Source: Trebonia sp963759545
GTDB taxonomy: Bacteria; Actinomycetota; Actinomycetes; Streptosporangiales; Streptosporangiaceae
Direction of reading: 5' to 3'
Length of the DNA: 64,000 nt
NCBI GenBank assembly: GCA_963759545.1
Contig: CAVXAB010000031.1
Span: 1-64,000 of the forward strand
Both the position numbers and the translations under genes were made by a program. Shown piece by piece: positions 1 to 8,142 of the stretch (position 1 is its first letter; each line of letters starts with the position of its first letter). Below the pieces are notes generated by a model, which was not told the DNA's origin, searched no databases, and saw nothing but the letters and a program-made list of their open reading frames with translations.

Positions 1-138
1 CAGTCGATCCCGGCCTACGTTGCGGCCGCCGCGGGCCTCAGCCCGGCGGAGTTCGAGCAGCTTCGCCTCCTGCTCAGGAAGCTGACGGCCAACTCCATCA
101 GGGCCGCCGCGTCTCCCGCCCCTGAGCTTCCCGGCTGA
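1..138 (+). CDS. C-terminal fragment of a MarR-like regulator (edge-truncated)
   Basis: An open frame runs in from the left edge for 45 codons and stops with TGA at 136-138. The visible peptide contains LSPAEFEQLRLLLRKL followed by an Ala/Pro-rich tail. This resembles the last helix of MarR-family regulators, where a dimerisation helix follows the winged helix. No DNA-binding motif is inside the window, so the assignment rests on one helix and the typical length of the tail. It lies antisense to the SDR remnant at 15-377. It could equally be the end of another helical protein. Confidence 0.4.
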   Translation, partial: QSIPAYVAAAAGLSPAEFEQLRLLLRKLTANSIRAAASPAPELPG

Positions 139-377
139 CTGGCCCCGGCCGCGGGCCCCAAGGCGGCGAGCTCCGCCGGGCCGCTAAGTGCGGCCAGGTC
201 GACCTCAAAGGTCGTGACGGTTCCCTCCGCCGCGAGTTGGTCCAGTTCCACGCAGGAGTGCCGCGTCCCGGCGATCACATGCGCGGCGCTGGCGGTGAGC
301 GCGCGCGTCACGGCGAGGCCGATGCCACGGCCGGCACCAGTGACGACGGCGGTCTGCCCGGTGAGATCGATGTTCAT
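15..377 (-). pseudogene. Truncated short-chain dehydrogenase/reductase (N-terminal Rossmann half only)
   Basis: Reading from ATG 377 on the minus strand gives an SDR N-terminus with the cofactor motif TGAGRGIG at residues 13-20 and a VDL turn near residue 60. After about residue 75 the SDR similarity stops: there is no NNAG motif, no catalytic Ser and no YxxxK. The frame then continues antisense through the MarR-like fragment. A full SDR has about 250 residues, so only the first NAD(P)-binding half remains and the protein cannot be a working enzyme. The likely cause is a deletion or rearrangement that joined this 5' part to the neighbouring gene. Longer upstream starts exist but add non-SDR sequence. 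Confidence 0.55.
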
Positions 378-539
378 CACGCATACAGACAGTACGGTGC
401 CGCACGCCGGTTGGCTTGGATCAGCCGACGTGCCGTTGCGCCGAGGGCAGGCGACCCCTTCGAGAGCGCGACCGGGCACGGGAACCACGCACCCGTTCTG
501 ATTAAATTCAAAGAGGGTTACTAGGGTCAAAGCTGTCAT

Positions 540-556
540 CCGAACGACTTCGGCTT
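540..556. repeat. 17-bp dispersed repeat, copy 1 (second copy at 33603-33619)
   Basis: The sequence ccgaacgacttcggctt occurs identically here, just downstream of the ABC gene stop, and at 33603-33619 inside the 5' end of an MFS gene. It contains a small hairpin, cgaa/ttcg. Function is unknown. Confidence 0.5.
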
Positions 557-567
557 CCCGCTACCCG

Positions 568-2412
568 TCAGCTGTATCCGGCGGCCTGGATGCGGTACAG
601 GTCGGCGTAGCGGCCGTCGCGGGCAAGCAGTTCCTCGTGGCTGCCCGCCTCCGCGACGCGGGCGCCGTCGAGCACCACGATGAAGTCGGCCATCCGGACC
701 GTGCTGAACCGGTGCGACACCAGGATGGTCACGCTCCCGTTCTTCCTCGCCTCCCTGGCGGTGGCGGCGTAGCGCTCGAACAACTGGTGCTCGGTCTCCG
801 CGTCGAGCGCCGCCGTCGGCTCGTCGAGCGCCACGAGCAGCGGTTCGTCGCGCATGAACCCGCGGGCAAGTGCGAGCTTCTGCCACTGGCCGTAGGAAAC
901 GTCGACGCCCTCGTGCCAGGAAGGCCCGAGCTGGGTGCGCAGCCCCGCGGGCAGGGCGTCGACGAGGTCACGGGCCCCGGCCCGCTCGGCGGCGGTGACC
1001 AGCGCGGGCTCGTCGTCAAGCCGTGGCAGGTCGCCGATGCCGATCGCGACGGCCGCGTGGAACTCGAAGCGGAAGAAGTCCTGGAACGCCCCGGCCAGGT
1101 GTTCCCGCCAGCGCCAGGAGTCAATGCGGGCCAGGTCCGTGCCGTCGACGAGAATGCGGCCAGAGGTGGGCGGGTAGAGCTTCGCGAGCAGCTTGACCAG
1201 CGTGGACTTGCCCGCCCCGTTCTCGCCCACGATGGCGACCACCGATCCGGCGGGGAGGAACAGGTTCACGTCGTCGAGCGCGAGCCGGTCGGCGCCCGGG
1301 TAGCGGAACGTGACGTGCTCGAGCCGGATGCCCTCGCCGATGGCGTCAGGCGCGGGCAGGTCCGCGTGCTGTACCGCGGTGCTCGCGTAGTCCTCAAGCC
1401 AGGCGAGCCGCTGCGCCCCGTCCATCCAGGTGCCGCGCAGGAAGCCGATCTCGCTCACCGTGGCGTTGAGGTAGGAAGAGAGCCGGGCGCCCGCGGTCAG
1501 CACGAGGATTGTCCCGGCGGTCGACGCGCGCGGCCCGGTGGCGACCAGGGCGATGGCGCCGACATAGCCGAGCGCGAAGACCGCCCAGCCGCCCGCGTAC
1601 CAGGCGGCGGACCGTGACCTGGCGGCGGCCACCGGCCCGTACCAGCTCTCCCACGCGGCCCGGCGCCGGTCGGCGAGCCGTTGGCCGATACCGAGCACCC
1701 GCAGCTCCTTGCCGGGGGAGGCCGTGGTGGTCAACGCGTACAGGTGCGTGGCGAGCCGGGTCGACTGCGCGCCGCGCTCCTGGGCGCCGCGCTCGACGGC
1801 CGGGCGCCAGGAGGTGGTCGCCACCGTCGGGATCGCGAACAGGACGAGCAAGATGAGGACCGGGTTCACGGTGGCCAGCAGCGCCACGGTGATGGCCAGC
1901 CGCAGCAGCCAGCCGACGGTGGAGAAACCCGACATGTACATGTGGTCGAGGGTGTAGGTCTCCTCGCGCAGCACGGACAGGCGGTCCAGGTACTCCGGCC
2001 GCTCCTGGTGCGCGATCGTGGCGATGCTGGCCTGCAGCCTGGCCACATGAGACTCAAGGGCGATGGTTACCTTGTCCCTGAAGCGACGCTGGATCCGCGT
2101 GGACACGGTGGAAAGCAGCCAGGTCGCCGCCGCGGAGACCGCGAGCGCGACGACCGCGAGCCGCAACAGGCCGCTCTGGTGCTCGAGCAGCCCCTCGCCG
2201 AGCAGCTTGAACCAGAAGGCGAGCAGCGCGTCGGGCACGGCGGCGACTAGGGCGAGCACGAAGGCGATGCCCATCAGCGCGGGCTCGTACCGGAAGCCGA
2301 GCAGGCACAGCCGCCACATCGACCGCAACGCCGGCGGCAGCCGGTCTACCGGATCAGCGCCAACGGGATCAGCGCCAACGGGGTCAGCGCCAACGGGGTC
2401 AGGAGAGGACAT
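568..2412 (-). CDS. ABC exporter half-transporter (TMD-NBD), second gene of pair
   Basis: This 614-residue protein has an N-terminal membrane domain (about residues 40-330) and a C-terminal ATPase. Visible ATPase motifs are Walker A GENGAGKSTLVKLL, a Q-loop FQDFF, Walker B LLVALDEPTAALD and the H-loop VSHRFSTVRM. The ABC signature is degenerate, VSYGQWQ instead of LSGGQ, which is common in one partner of an asymmetric heterodimer. Its ATG overlaps the last 14 bp of the upstream ABC gene, so the two are probably translated together and form one exporter. The N-terminus carries a DPVGA repeat coded by 15-bp tandem units. Substrate is unknown; peptide or drug export is the usual role of this type. 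Confidence 0.85.
   Translation of the reverse strand: MSSPDPVGADPVGADPVGADPVDRLPPALRSMWRLCLLGFRYEPALMGIAFVLALVAAVPDALLAFWFKLLGEGLLEHQSGLLRLAVVALAVSAAATWLLSTVSTRIQRRFRDKVTIALESHVARLQASIATIAHQERPEYLDRLSVLREETYTLDHMYMSGFSTVGWLLRLAITVALLATVNPVLILLVLFAIPTVATTSWRPAVERGAQERGAQSTRLATHLYALTTTASPGKELRVLGIGQRLADRRRAAWESWYGPVAAARSRSAAWYAGGWAVFALGYVGAIALVATGPRASTAGTILVLTAGARLSSYLNATVSEIGFLRGTWMDGAQRLAWLEDYASTAVQHADLPAPDAIGEGIRLEHVTFRYPGADRLALDDVNLFLPAGSVVAIVGENGAGKSTLVKLLAKLYPPTSGRILVDGTDLARIDSWRWREHLAGAFQDFFRFEFHAAVAIGIGDLPRLDDEPALVTAAERAGARDLVDALPAGLRTQLGPSWHEGVDVSYGQWQKLALARGFMRDEPLLVALDEPTAALDAETEHQLFERYAATAREARKNGSVTILVSHRFSTVRMADFIVVLDGARVAEAGSHEELLARDGRYADLYRIQAAGYS
2351..2402. repeat. 15-bp tandem repeat inside ABC gene (DPVGA repeat)
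   Basis: Three 15-bp units (ggatcagcgccaacg, third unit ggg at its start) plus a partial fourth lie at 2351-2402. Being a multiple of three, they keep the frame and add DPVGA units to the extreme N-terminus of the ABC protein. They sit at the overlap with the upstream gene's stop. Confidence 0.85.
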
Positions 2413-4321
2413 CGAAGGTCACCTCTTCCTCGCCTTCCTCTGGCGTGCCTGCGGCGAACCGCTCCGCCTGCAGCGAGAACATCCGCCAGTAACGGCCGCG
2501 CAGCGCCATCAGCTCGTCGTGGCTGCCCAGTTCGACGACTCTCCCGTCGTCCACCACGGCGATCCGGTCGACGTGCCTGACCGTGTTGAACCGGTGCGAG
2601 ATGAGGATCGTCGTGCACGACCGGGTGGCCGCGAGGATGCGCTCGAAGATCTCCGTCTCGCCGCGGACGTCAAGCTGCGCCGTCGGCTCGTCGAGCAGCA
2701 CGAGCCCGGCACCGAGCCGGACGGCGGCGAGGGCCCGGGCGAGGGCCACCCGCTGCCACTGCCCGCCAGACAGGTCGGTGCCGCCCGTGTATCCCTTGGC
2801 AAGCACCGTGTCGAGGCCTGCCAGTCCCGTTGCCCCGGCTTCGCCAAGCGCGGCGTTGATTGTCTCGTCCAGGCTCGTGCCGGCGTCGTCTTCTGCGGTC
2901 TCTCTCGGTGCCACGTTTTCTCTCAGGGTCAGCTCGAACCGGACGAAGTCCTGGAACACCATGGTGACCTGGCGCCGCCACGCTTCCAGGTCGAGGTCCC
3001 TCAGGTCGGTGCCGTCGACCTCGATCGCGCCAGACTGCGGGTCATACAGCCGGCACAGCAACTTGGCCAGCGTGGTCTTGCCCGCTCCGTTCTGGCCGAC
3101 GATGGCGAGCGAGCTGCCCGCGGGGATCTCCAGGCTGAGCCGGTTCAGCACGGGCCGGTCGGGGCTGGCCGGGTAGGCGAACGTCACGTCGCGAAACGTG
3201 ACCTGGCGGGCCGGCCGCCCCTCGGCCGGCCCGCGGCCAGACGCGATCGCGCCCGACCGGCCCATCGCGCCCGACCGGCCCATCGCGCCCGACCGGCCCA
3301 TCGCGCCCGCTCGCCCCTTGGTGCCGGCCAGCCGGGCGACCGCCGCGACCGGCGCGGCGGCGCCGTCGAGGGCCCAGTTGAGCCCGCCGAACGCGATCAT
3401 GGACGTGCCCGCGGCCGCCGAGGCGTAGGCGATGAGGGAGCCGAGCGAGAGCCGGCCATCGAGCGCGGCCGACCCGAGCATCCAGAACACAAGGACGTTG
3501 GCCGCCAGGACGAGCGCGAGGCTCAGCAGGACCGAGCGCTCGCGCATCCGCGTCGCCTCGTACTGCAGCCGGTGCAGCCGCCGCCTGCTGACGACGAACC
3601 GCTCGAGTACCCAGTCGGGCAGCCCGAAGATACGCAGTTCCTTGGCCGCGGGCGGGTCCACCGCCAGCCGGTAGGCGTAGTCGGCGTCCCGCTGCGCCTG
3701 CCGCACTTCCGGCGTGTTCCTGTCCCGCCACACGGCGCTCTCGCGCAGCAGCCAGTGCGTGGCGAGCCAGCCGCCCGCCAGCGCCGGCGGCGCCCACCAG
3801 GTGAAGCCGAACAGCACGCACGCCTGGGCGAGCCCGGCCACCATGTTCACCAGGCTGCTGGCGATGAAGTCCATCGAGATCGACAGCGGCGGCCCGGTCA
3901 TGCCCCGGTCGAAGTCCCGCGCCACCTGCAGGTCGGTGGCGAGTTCGGGGTCTTCCAGGTGACCAATCCCAGGGACCGCGACGCATGCCCGGGTGAGCTC
4001 GTCATACAGCCAGGCCGCCGTCCTGTCCCCGAGGTTGGCGGAAAGCGCCGTGTGCAACGGGCCGAGTACCTGCATGAGGACGAAGACCACGGCCACGGCG
4101 ATCAGCGGCGGCGCCAGGCCGGAACGGCGCTCGACGGCGGCCACCAGCAGGCCGGTGGCGATGGCGAAGCAGGCGGGCAGCAGGCCGCGGGCCGTGAGCA
4201 GCCCCCACCAGCCCACGGCCATCGGCCGGTCGGCCCGCCAGAGCGCCGCGGCGAGCCGCAGTTCCTGCCGCTCCCGCACCCGCGCGAGCACGGGCCTCCC
4301 TGGGGATCCCTCTCCAGTCAT
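2399..4321 (-). CDS. ABC exporter half-transporter (TMD-NBD), first gene of pair
   Basis: This 640-residue protein has a membrane domain in the first 340 residues and a canonical ATPase in the rest: Walker A GQNGAGKTTLAKLL, signature LSGGQWQRVALARAL, Walker B GLVLLDEPTAQLD and H-loop ISHRFNTVRH. Its ABC signature is intact, unlike its downstream partner, which suggests a heterodimer with one complete and one degenerate ATP site. The linker between membrane domain and ATPase contains a GRSGAM repeat coded by three identical 18-bp units at 3249-3302. ATG at 4321 is preceded by an AT-rich leader. No biosynthetic gene sits beside it except the decayed FxSxx island 2 kb upstream. Confidence 0.87.
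   Translation of the reverse strand: MTGEGSPGRPVLARVRERQELRLAAALWRADRPMAVGWWGLLTARGLLPACFAIATGLLVAAVERRSGLAPPLIAVAVVFVLMQVLGPLHTALSANLGDRTAAWLYDELTRACVAVPGIGHLEDPELATDLQVARDFDRGMTGPPLSISMDFIASSLVNMVAGLAQACVLFGFTWWAPPALAGGWLATHWLLRESAVWRDRNTPEVRQAQRDADYAYRLAVDPPAAKELRIFGLPDWVLERFVVSRRRLHRLQYEATRMRERSVLLSLALVLAANVLVFWMLGSAALDGRLSLGSLIAYASAAAGTSMIAFGGLNWALDGAAAPVAAVARLAGTKGRAGAMGRSGAMGRSGAMGRSGAIASGRGPAEGRPARQVTFRDVTFAYPASPDRPVLNRLSLEIPAGSSLAIVGQNGAGKTTLAKLLCRLYDPQSGAIEVDGTDLRDLDLEAWRRQVTMVFQDFVRFELTLRENVAPRETAEDDAGTSLDETINAALGEAGATGLAGLDTVLAKGYTGGTDLSGGQWQRVALARALAAVRLGAGLVLLDEPTAQLDVRGETEIFERILAATRSCTTILISHRFNTVRHVDRIAVVDDGRVVELGSHDELMALRGRYWRMFSLQAERFAAGTPEEGEEEVTFDVLS
3249..3302. repeat. 18-bp tandem repeat inside ABC gene (GRSGAM repeat)
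   Basis: Three identical copies of gcgcccgaccggcccatc stand head to tail at 3249-3302, followed by a partial copy. They code for GRSGAM on the minus strand in the TMD-NBD linker and preserve the frame. Confidence 0.9.
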
Positions 4322-4808
4322 AGCCCCATAATCTCAGGCGCCGGCCGCCACGCCTTGTACAAATCGGCACTGAAATTCGAACGATCGAGGGTAGTTCGGG
4401 TGCTCAGCGAACGCGGCTCCGCGGAACCTGCCGGGTCACGATGCCCCGGGCGGACAATCCACGCAAATCGCCCCACACGTTCCCGCGGACATCTGATGAT
4501 GGATGTTTAGGCACGCCAGAGAGTGCCTAAACATCCATCATCTTCGAAAACCTGACCCAGACGCCGCTGGCCATCGTCGGCTAGCAGGACAACATCGTCC
4601 CTCTGGCCATCTGAGACGGCCCGTTCCTGCCTGACCCGTGATTGGTCGTGCGTCTCGACGCCGGAGGCGTGAAAGCCGAGAGCAGAAGCAGTATCGGGGT
4701 AAGGAAAAACAGGTAGAGCATGGCGCACTGAGCGCCGAATTCTTGAACAAGGGTCCCCCTATTATCGGGCCGATAGCGCCGGCGGTGAACGAAGTCGGCT
4801 TAGGCTGG
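4322..4808. other. Intergenic region, no gene recognised
   Basis: 487 bp between the start of the ABC pair and the end of the MFS pseudogene. The open frames here have no family features. The only clear element is the 20-bp inverted repeat at 4495-4542. The ABC promoter should lie near 4325-4400, where the sequence is AT-richer (around ttgtacaaatcgg). Confidence 0.6.
4495..4542. terminator. Perfect 20-bp inverted repeat, likely terminator
   Basis: Arm gatgatggatgtttaggcac (4495-4514) pairs exactly with 4523-4542 across an 8-nt loop. It lies between the MFS remnant and the ABC pair. There is no good T-run on either side, so termination is inferred from stem stability alone. Confidence 0.55.
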
Positions 4809-5882
4809 TCACTCGGCCCAGTATCTCTTGTTTGATTTCTGTCTAAGATGGGTATCGAGTGCGATATTTCCCAGCGAGCCGGTAAATCCGAGAATTGCCA
4901 TTATGATTGCCATGAAAAAAAATCTTGCCCGACCGGAAGGATGAGAAACACAAATCCGATCCATCCATATAGTGCTTGATATCGCAGCCAAGTAGTGCCG
5001 GCCCGCGGAGGATCCGCTGCAATCGCGACCCGAGGAAGCCGCCGATGCCCGAGGCGGCAAGCTCAATCCGGTGTAGAAGGCCGAGAGTTGATGGCGCTGG
5101 GCCTCGCCCAGAAAGATCATGATCAGCGCCTGAAAAATGAGTGTGCTAACCGAAAACGATACTATCGTCGTACGGGCGAACTTGTTCTCGCGTATGCAGC
5201 GTAGACCTTGTCTGATTTCGGTCATCAGGCTAGTCTTGCCGGTGAAACCGCGGAGCGTTTCGCTTGCGGGCAGGTCCAGCGTGCTGTCTTTGATTCTGAT
5301 TATGGCAAAAATTGAATAAGCAAAAGAGAGTGTGTCGGCGAGGAATGGAAATATTGGTCCGATGCCGAATAGGAGGCCGCCGAACGGCCGTCCCGCCACC
5401 AGCGTGACATGCATTCTCGCCTCAATGCTGGCCGCCGCGGAGGAAACCTGATCGCACGGTCACCAGCGAGCCGACGAAGCGGGGCTCGGCGAGTCCAGAG
5501 AAGACCTCAAATACTCCTTCGATAATGGCGGCGGCCATCAGTAGGGTCACCGTAGGCCGCCCTAGCGCCATTTCATCACAACTGTCGCGATAGCGAGTCC
5601 GCGGCCAAGTTCGCTCATCAGCATGACCCGCCTTGGGTTCCACCGGTCAACCAGAGCGCCCGCGGGTATGTACGCGAAGATACTTGGCGCGGTAGCGATG
5701 AAGACCGCGAATCCGGCGATGAACGGTGAACCAGTCAGGCGAAGTACGAGCAACGGATAAGCGATGGTGGTGACATGGCTGCCGAGCATCGAAACAGATG
5801 ATGCCGTCAGTAGCCGCCGAAACGTCCTGTTTTCCCCTATCAGACGGGTGGAAGTGGACCTCGTAGGTGCAGCTATGGACAC
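4809..5882 (-). pseudogene. Degraded MFS transporter (MFS_3/EntS-like)
   Basis: Three frames on the minus strand together spell an MFS protein. The N-terminus from ATG 5882 contains LVLRLTGSPFIAGF and the loop VDRWNPRRVMLMSE. A second piece starts near 5571 (LGRPTVTLLMAAAIIEG). A third runs from 5414 (GGLLFGIGPIFPFLADTLSF). In the third part another frame must be used around 4990-5090, where the alternative reading gives AASGIGGFLGSRLQRIL. With at least three frame breaks and only about 1.07 kb left of a usual 1.25 kb, it is a dead gene. It is markedly AT-richer than its surroundings and lies divergently from the FxSxx-type genes, so it may once have belonged to that cluster. Confidence 0.75.
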
Positions 5883-6052
5883 AATCTAGCCTCGATATCC
5901 TCGAAGGATGCCGAGATTTTCCAAGATTTGGATGGCGGGCAGGATGGCTGCCGTATGCCGCCGCCGAGCGTAATTTATCCTCTTTGTAAGAGGGGCGCGA
6001 CAGGTTCGCAGAAGTGATCAAATCTATCGCTGCGAAGAATGAACTGTAACTT

Positions 6053-6074
6053 CAGGTAGTTGTACAACTACCTG
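6053..6074. promoter_or_regulatory. 22-bp perfect palindrome, operator candidate
   Basis: The half-site caggtagttgt (6053-6063) is followed directly by its exact reverse complement (6064-6074), with no spacer. It ends 18 bp before the ATG of the small precursor-like gene at 6093 and lies in the divergent gap with the MFS pseudogene. The shape and place suit a dimeric repressor or activator site. No cognate regulator is identified. Confidence 0.6.
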
Positions 6075-6092
6075 GAGTCACAAGAGGGTTCG

Positions 6093-6287
6093 ATGCCCTG
6101 CCTTGAAGGTACTCCCGGACAGTCTTCTGTGTCCAGTGTTGTCCATGTGACTCAAGCCAAGCTTTTGCAATGGTCGGCTGATCTGGACACGGGGCATCTG
6201 ATGTTGCGAATCGTCAGCCATCGTTGCGATCGGCATCAATGGTCCAGTGCATTTGTGTCCTGGCGTTTCGGTGCCAGCATGGTTTAA
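6093..6287 (+). CDS. Small peptide, candidate (decayed) FxSxx-COOH precursor
   Basis: This is a 64-residue frame starting at ATG 6093, preceded by aagaggg at about 5 bp, so it has a convincing ribosome binding site. It lies 72 bp upstream of the FxsB-type maturase, the normal place for the precursor gene in FxSxx-COOH clusters, and the length fits. The C-terminus reads SWRFGASMV. Ser is third from the end, as the motif F-x-S-x-x requires, but the Phe stands one residue too far away (sixth rather than fifth from the end). Since the maturase is dead, the peptide may be a drifted relic. It could also be a chance open frame. Confidence 0.4.
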   Translation: MPCLEGTPGQSSVSSVVHVTQAKLLQWSADLDTGHLMLRIVSHRCDRHQWSSAFVSWRFGASMV

Positions 6288-6359
6288 TTGGCCCATGAGG
6301 GGACTATCCGGACTCGAATGGCCTTTTACCCTTGATATACACGGGCTTATGGCAGGCGG

Positions 6360-8013
6360 TTGAGGCCCATTCCCTTCCGTGAGCTCGTTGTTAAGGTTCA
6401 CATCCGGTGCGATTTCGCATGTGACTACTGCCATATGTGCGAGATGGCGGATCAGTCCCGGCGCGCCAGTCAGGCGAGATGTCGGTGGAGATCGCTCCCC
6501 GTACTGCGATGCGCATCGGCGAGCATGTTCACGTTCTCCAGATGCTTAGCGTGGCGCTCATCCTGCACGGCGGGGAACCGCTGCTCGCCGGACGCGAGCT
6601 TACCGCTGGACTCGTGGGCGCTACCCAGGCCGCCCTCGGCCAGGACGTGCGCCTGGACGCGCGGGTACAGACGAACGGAATCGGCCTTAGCGATTCCTAC
6701 CGACGGCTGCTCAATGACCTCGACATCCACGTGGGCGTCAGCCTTGACGGGGGACGAAGGCGCAAGACCGGCATCGCCGGTTCGCCACTGGACGCGGCAG
6801 TTAGGCCGCGGTCGCGGCGGGCTTGGACCAGCCAACCAAGGCACCCTTCAAGCACCTTTTCAGCGGCCTGCTCTCCACTATCGACCCGCGAAACGACCCC
6901 GTGGGCGGGTTACAAGGCCCTGGCCGAATTCGATCCACCCGTGATCGACTTCCTGCTTCCCTACGGGAACGTGGGCATCTCCTCCACCCGGGCGAATGCC
7001 CGGTGCGGCGGACACCCCGTACGCCGACTGGCTCATCGCGATCTTCGATCACTGGTACTCCGCTCCTGGCACCCGGGTACGGCTGTTCGAGGACATCATG
7101 CAGACTGCTGCTTGACGCGGACGCATCAAATGAAATGCTCGGTCTTTCTCCCGATGGGAATTGTTGTCATCGAGACCGATGGTGCGATTGAGCTAGCCGA
7201 CAATCTCAAGGTGGCTTATCACGGCGCCGGGATGACCGGCCTGCACGTGACGAGGCACCCATTGGACGAGGCGCTGCTGCTGCCGGGTGTGGTGGCCCGC
7301 CAGCTTGGCGAGCGATCGCTCTGCCGGCAATGCCGGGCCTGCGATATCCGTCGTGTGTGCGGCTCCGGCCACTATGCGCACCGCTATCGCCCTGGCACCG
7401 GGTTCTATAACCCGTCGGTTTACTGCCCGGATCTCATAAAACTACATCGGACACATCCGCCAGACTATGCGTGCCGATATCGCCGAGCGGCGGAAGGATC
7501 AGGTCGTCGGATGAAGTTGCGGTATCACGCGATACCACGGGATCTGTTCGACGCACTGGCGAGCGGGGGCGGGGGGCCTGAGGCGATCGGCGTGCTGGCG
7601 GCCGCGGAGTACAGCAAGCACGTCCTCTTGCTGCGCGGCGTCTTGGCGGCCGCGGAGGCCGCCGATGCCGCGTAGGCCCGGTTCGCGGGGATCGGTTGGG
7701 ACGTACTCACCGAGGTTGAGCGTCGCGACTGACCTCGCCGGACGATGGCCGCCGCTACTACGCGCCGTGGCGAGAGGACCCACGGCCAATCGCCGGCCTG
7801 CTCCAAGGGGCATACGCGCACGTAGGCGTGACCGAGTTCTGGCGGCGGCGACGTCACCTGGCCGTCGGCCCGGCCCAGTTGCGGGCGGAAGGCCAGTTCG
7901 CCTTGGGGCGGGCAGGCGCCATGCGGGTCATCGACAGCTTGCTGGCAAGCGATCGACTGACAGCCGCCGGCTCGGACTTGTGCGGCGCATATCGGAATCT
8001 GCCACTGGCGTGA
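6360..8013 (+). pseudogene. fxsB: FxsB-type radical SAM/SPASM-HExxH maturase, multiply frameshifted
   Basis: From TTG 6360 the peptide reads PFRELVVKVHIRCDFACDYC, holding the CxxxCxxC motif for the radical-SAM 4Fe-4S cluster. The frame shifts near 6460 to one with LILHGGEPLLAG. It shifts again around 6740-6900 (HLFSGLLSTIDPRNDPV is in a third frame) and near 7130-7150. From about 7150 one frame holds the SPASM part, CRQCRACDIRRVCGSGHYAH, then the start of the fused HExxH domain (GGGGPEAIGVLAAAEYSK). A TAG at 7672, a further stop and a deletion remove the HExxH motif itself. The domain's C-terminus survives at 7741-8013 (YYAPWRED, LLQGAYAHVGVTEFWRR). FxsB enzymes make cyclophane crosslinks in FxSxx precursors; this copy cannot. 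Confidence 0.8.
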
Positions 8014-8095
8014 TGACCCGAGGCCGGCCGCTGGGCTGCTTCAGGGAGCGTACGCCCACGTCGGCGTGACCGAGTTCTGACGGCGGCGCCAGAAC
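8012..8095 (+). pseudogene. C-terminal remnant of a second HExxH-domain gene
   Basis: Read in one frame this stretch gives DPRPAAGLLQGAYAHVGVTEF, then TGA where the first copy (7774-7860) has TGG, then RRR. The protein is nearly identical to DPRPIAGLLQGAYAHVGVTEF of the first copy, but the DNA differs at most third codon positions. That pattern points to an old paralogue that diverged under selection, not a recent duplication. The rest of this second gene is gone. Confidence 0.65.
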
Positions 8096-8142
8096 TCGCT
8101 CGGCAGCGCCACGGGCCCGTCCCCCGCTTGGCCCGATGGGAG

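Noticed and set aside
2063..4510. 815-codon plus-strand frame across the ABC genes
   Set aside because: It is the antisense reading of two clear ABC transporters, is rich in Arg/Gly/Pro, and has no motif.
4507..4750. Small minus-strand frames around the 4495 hairpin
   Set aside because: One begins inside the hairpin region, and none has a ribosome binding site or family features.
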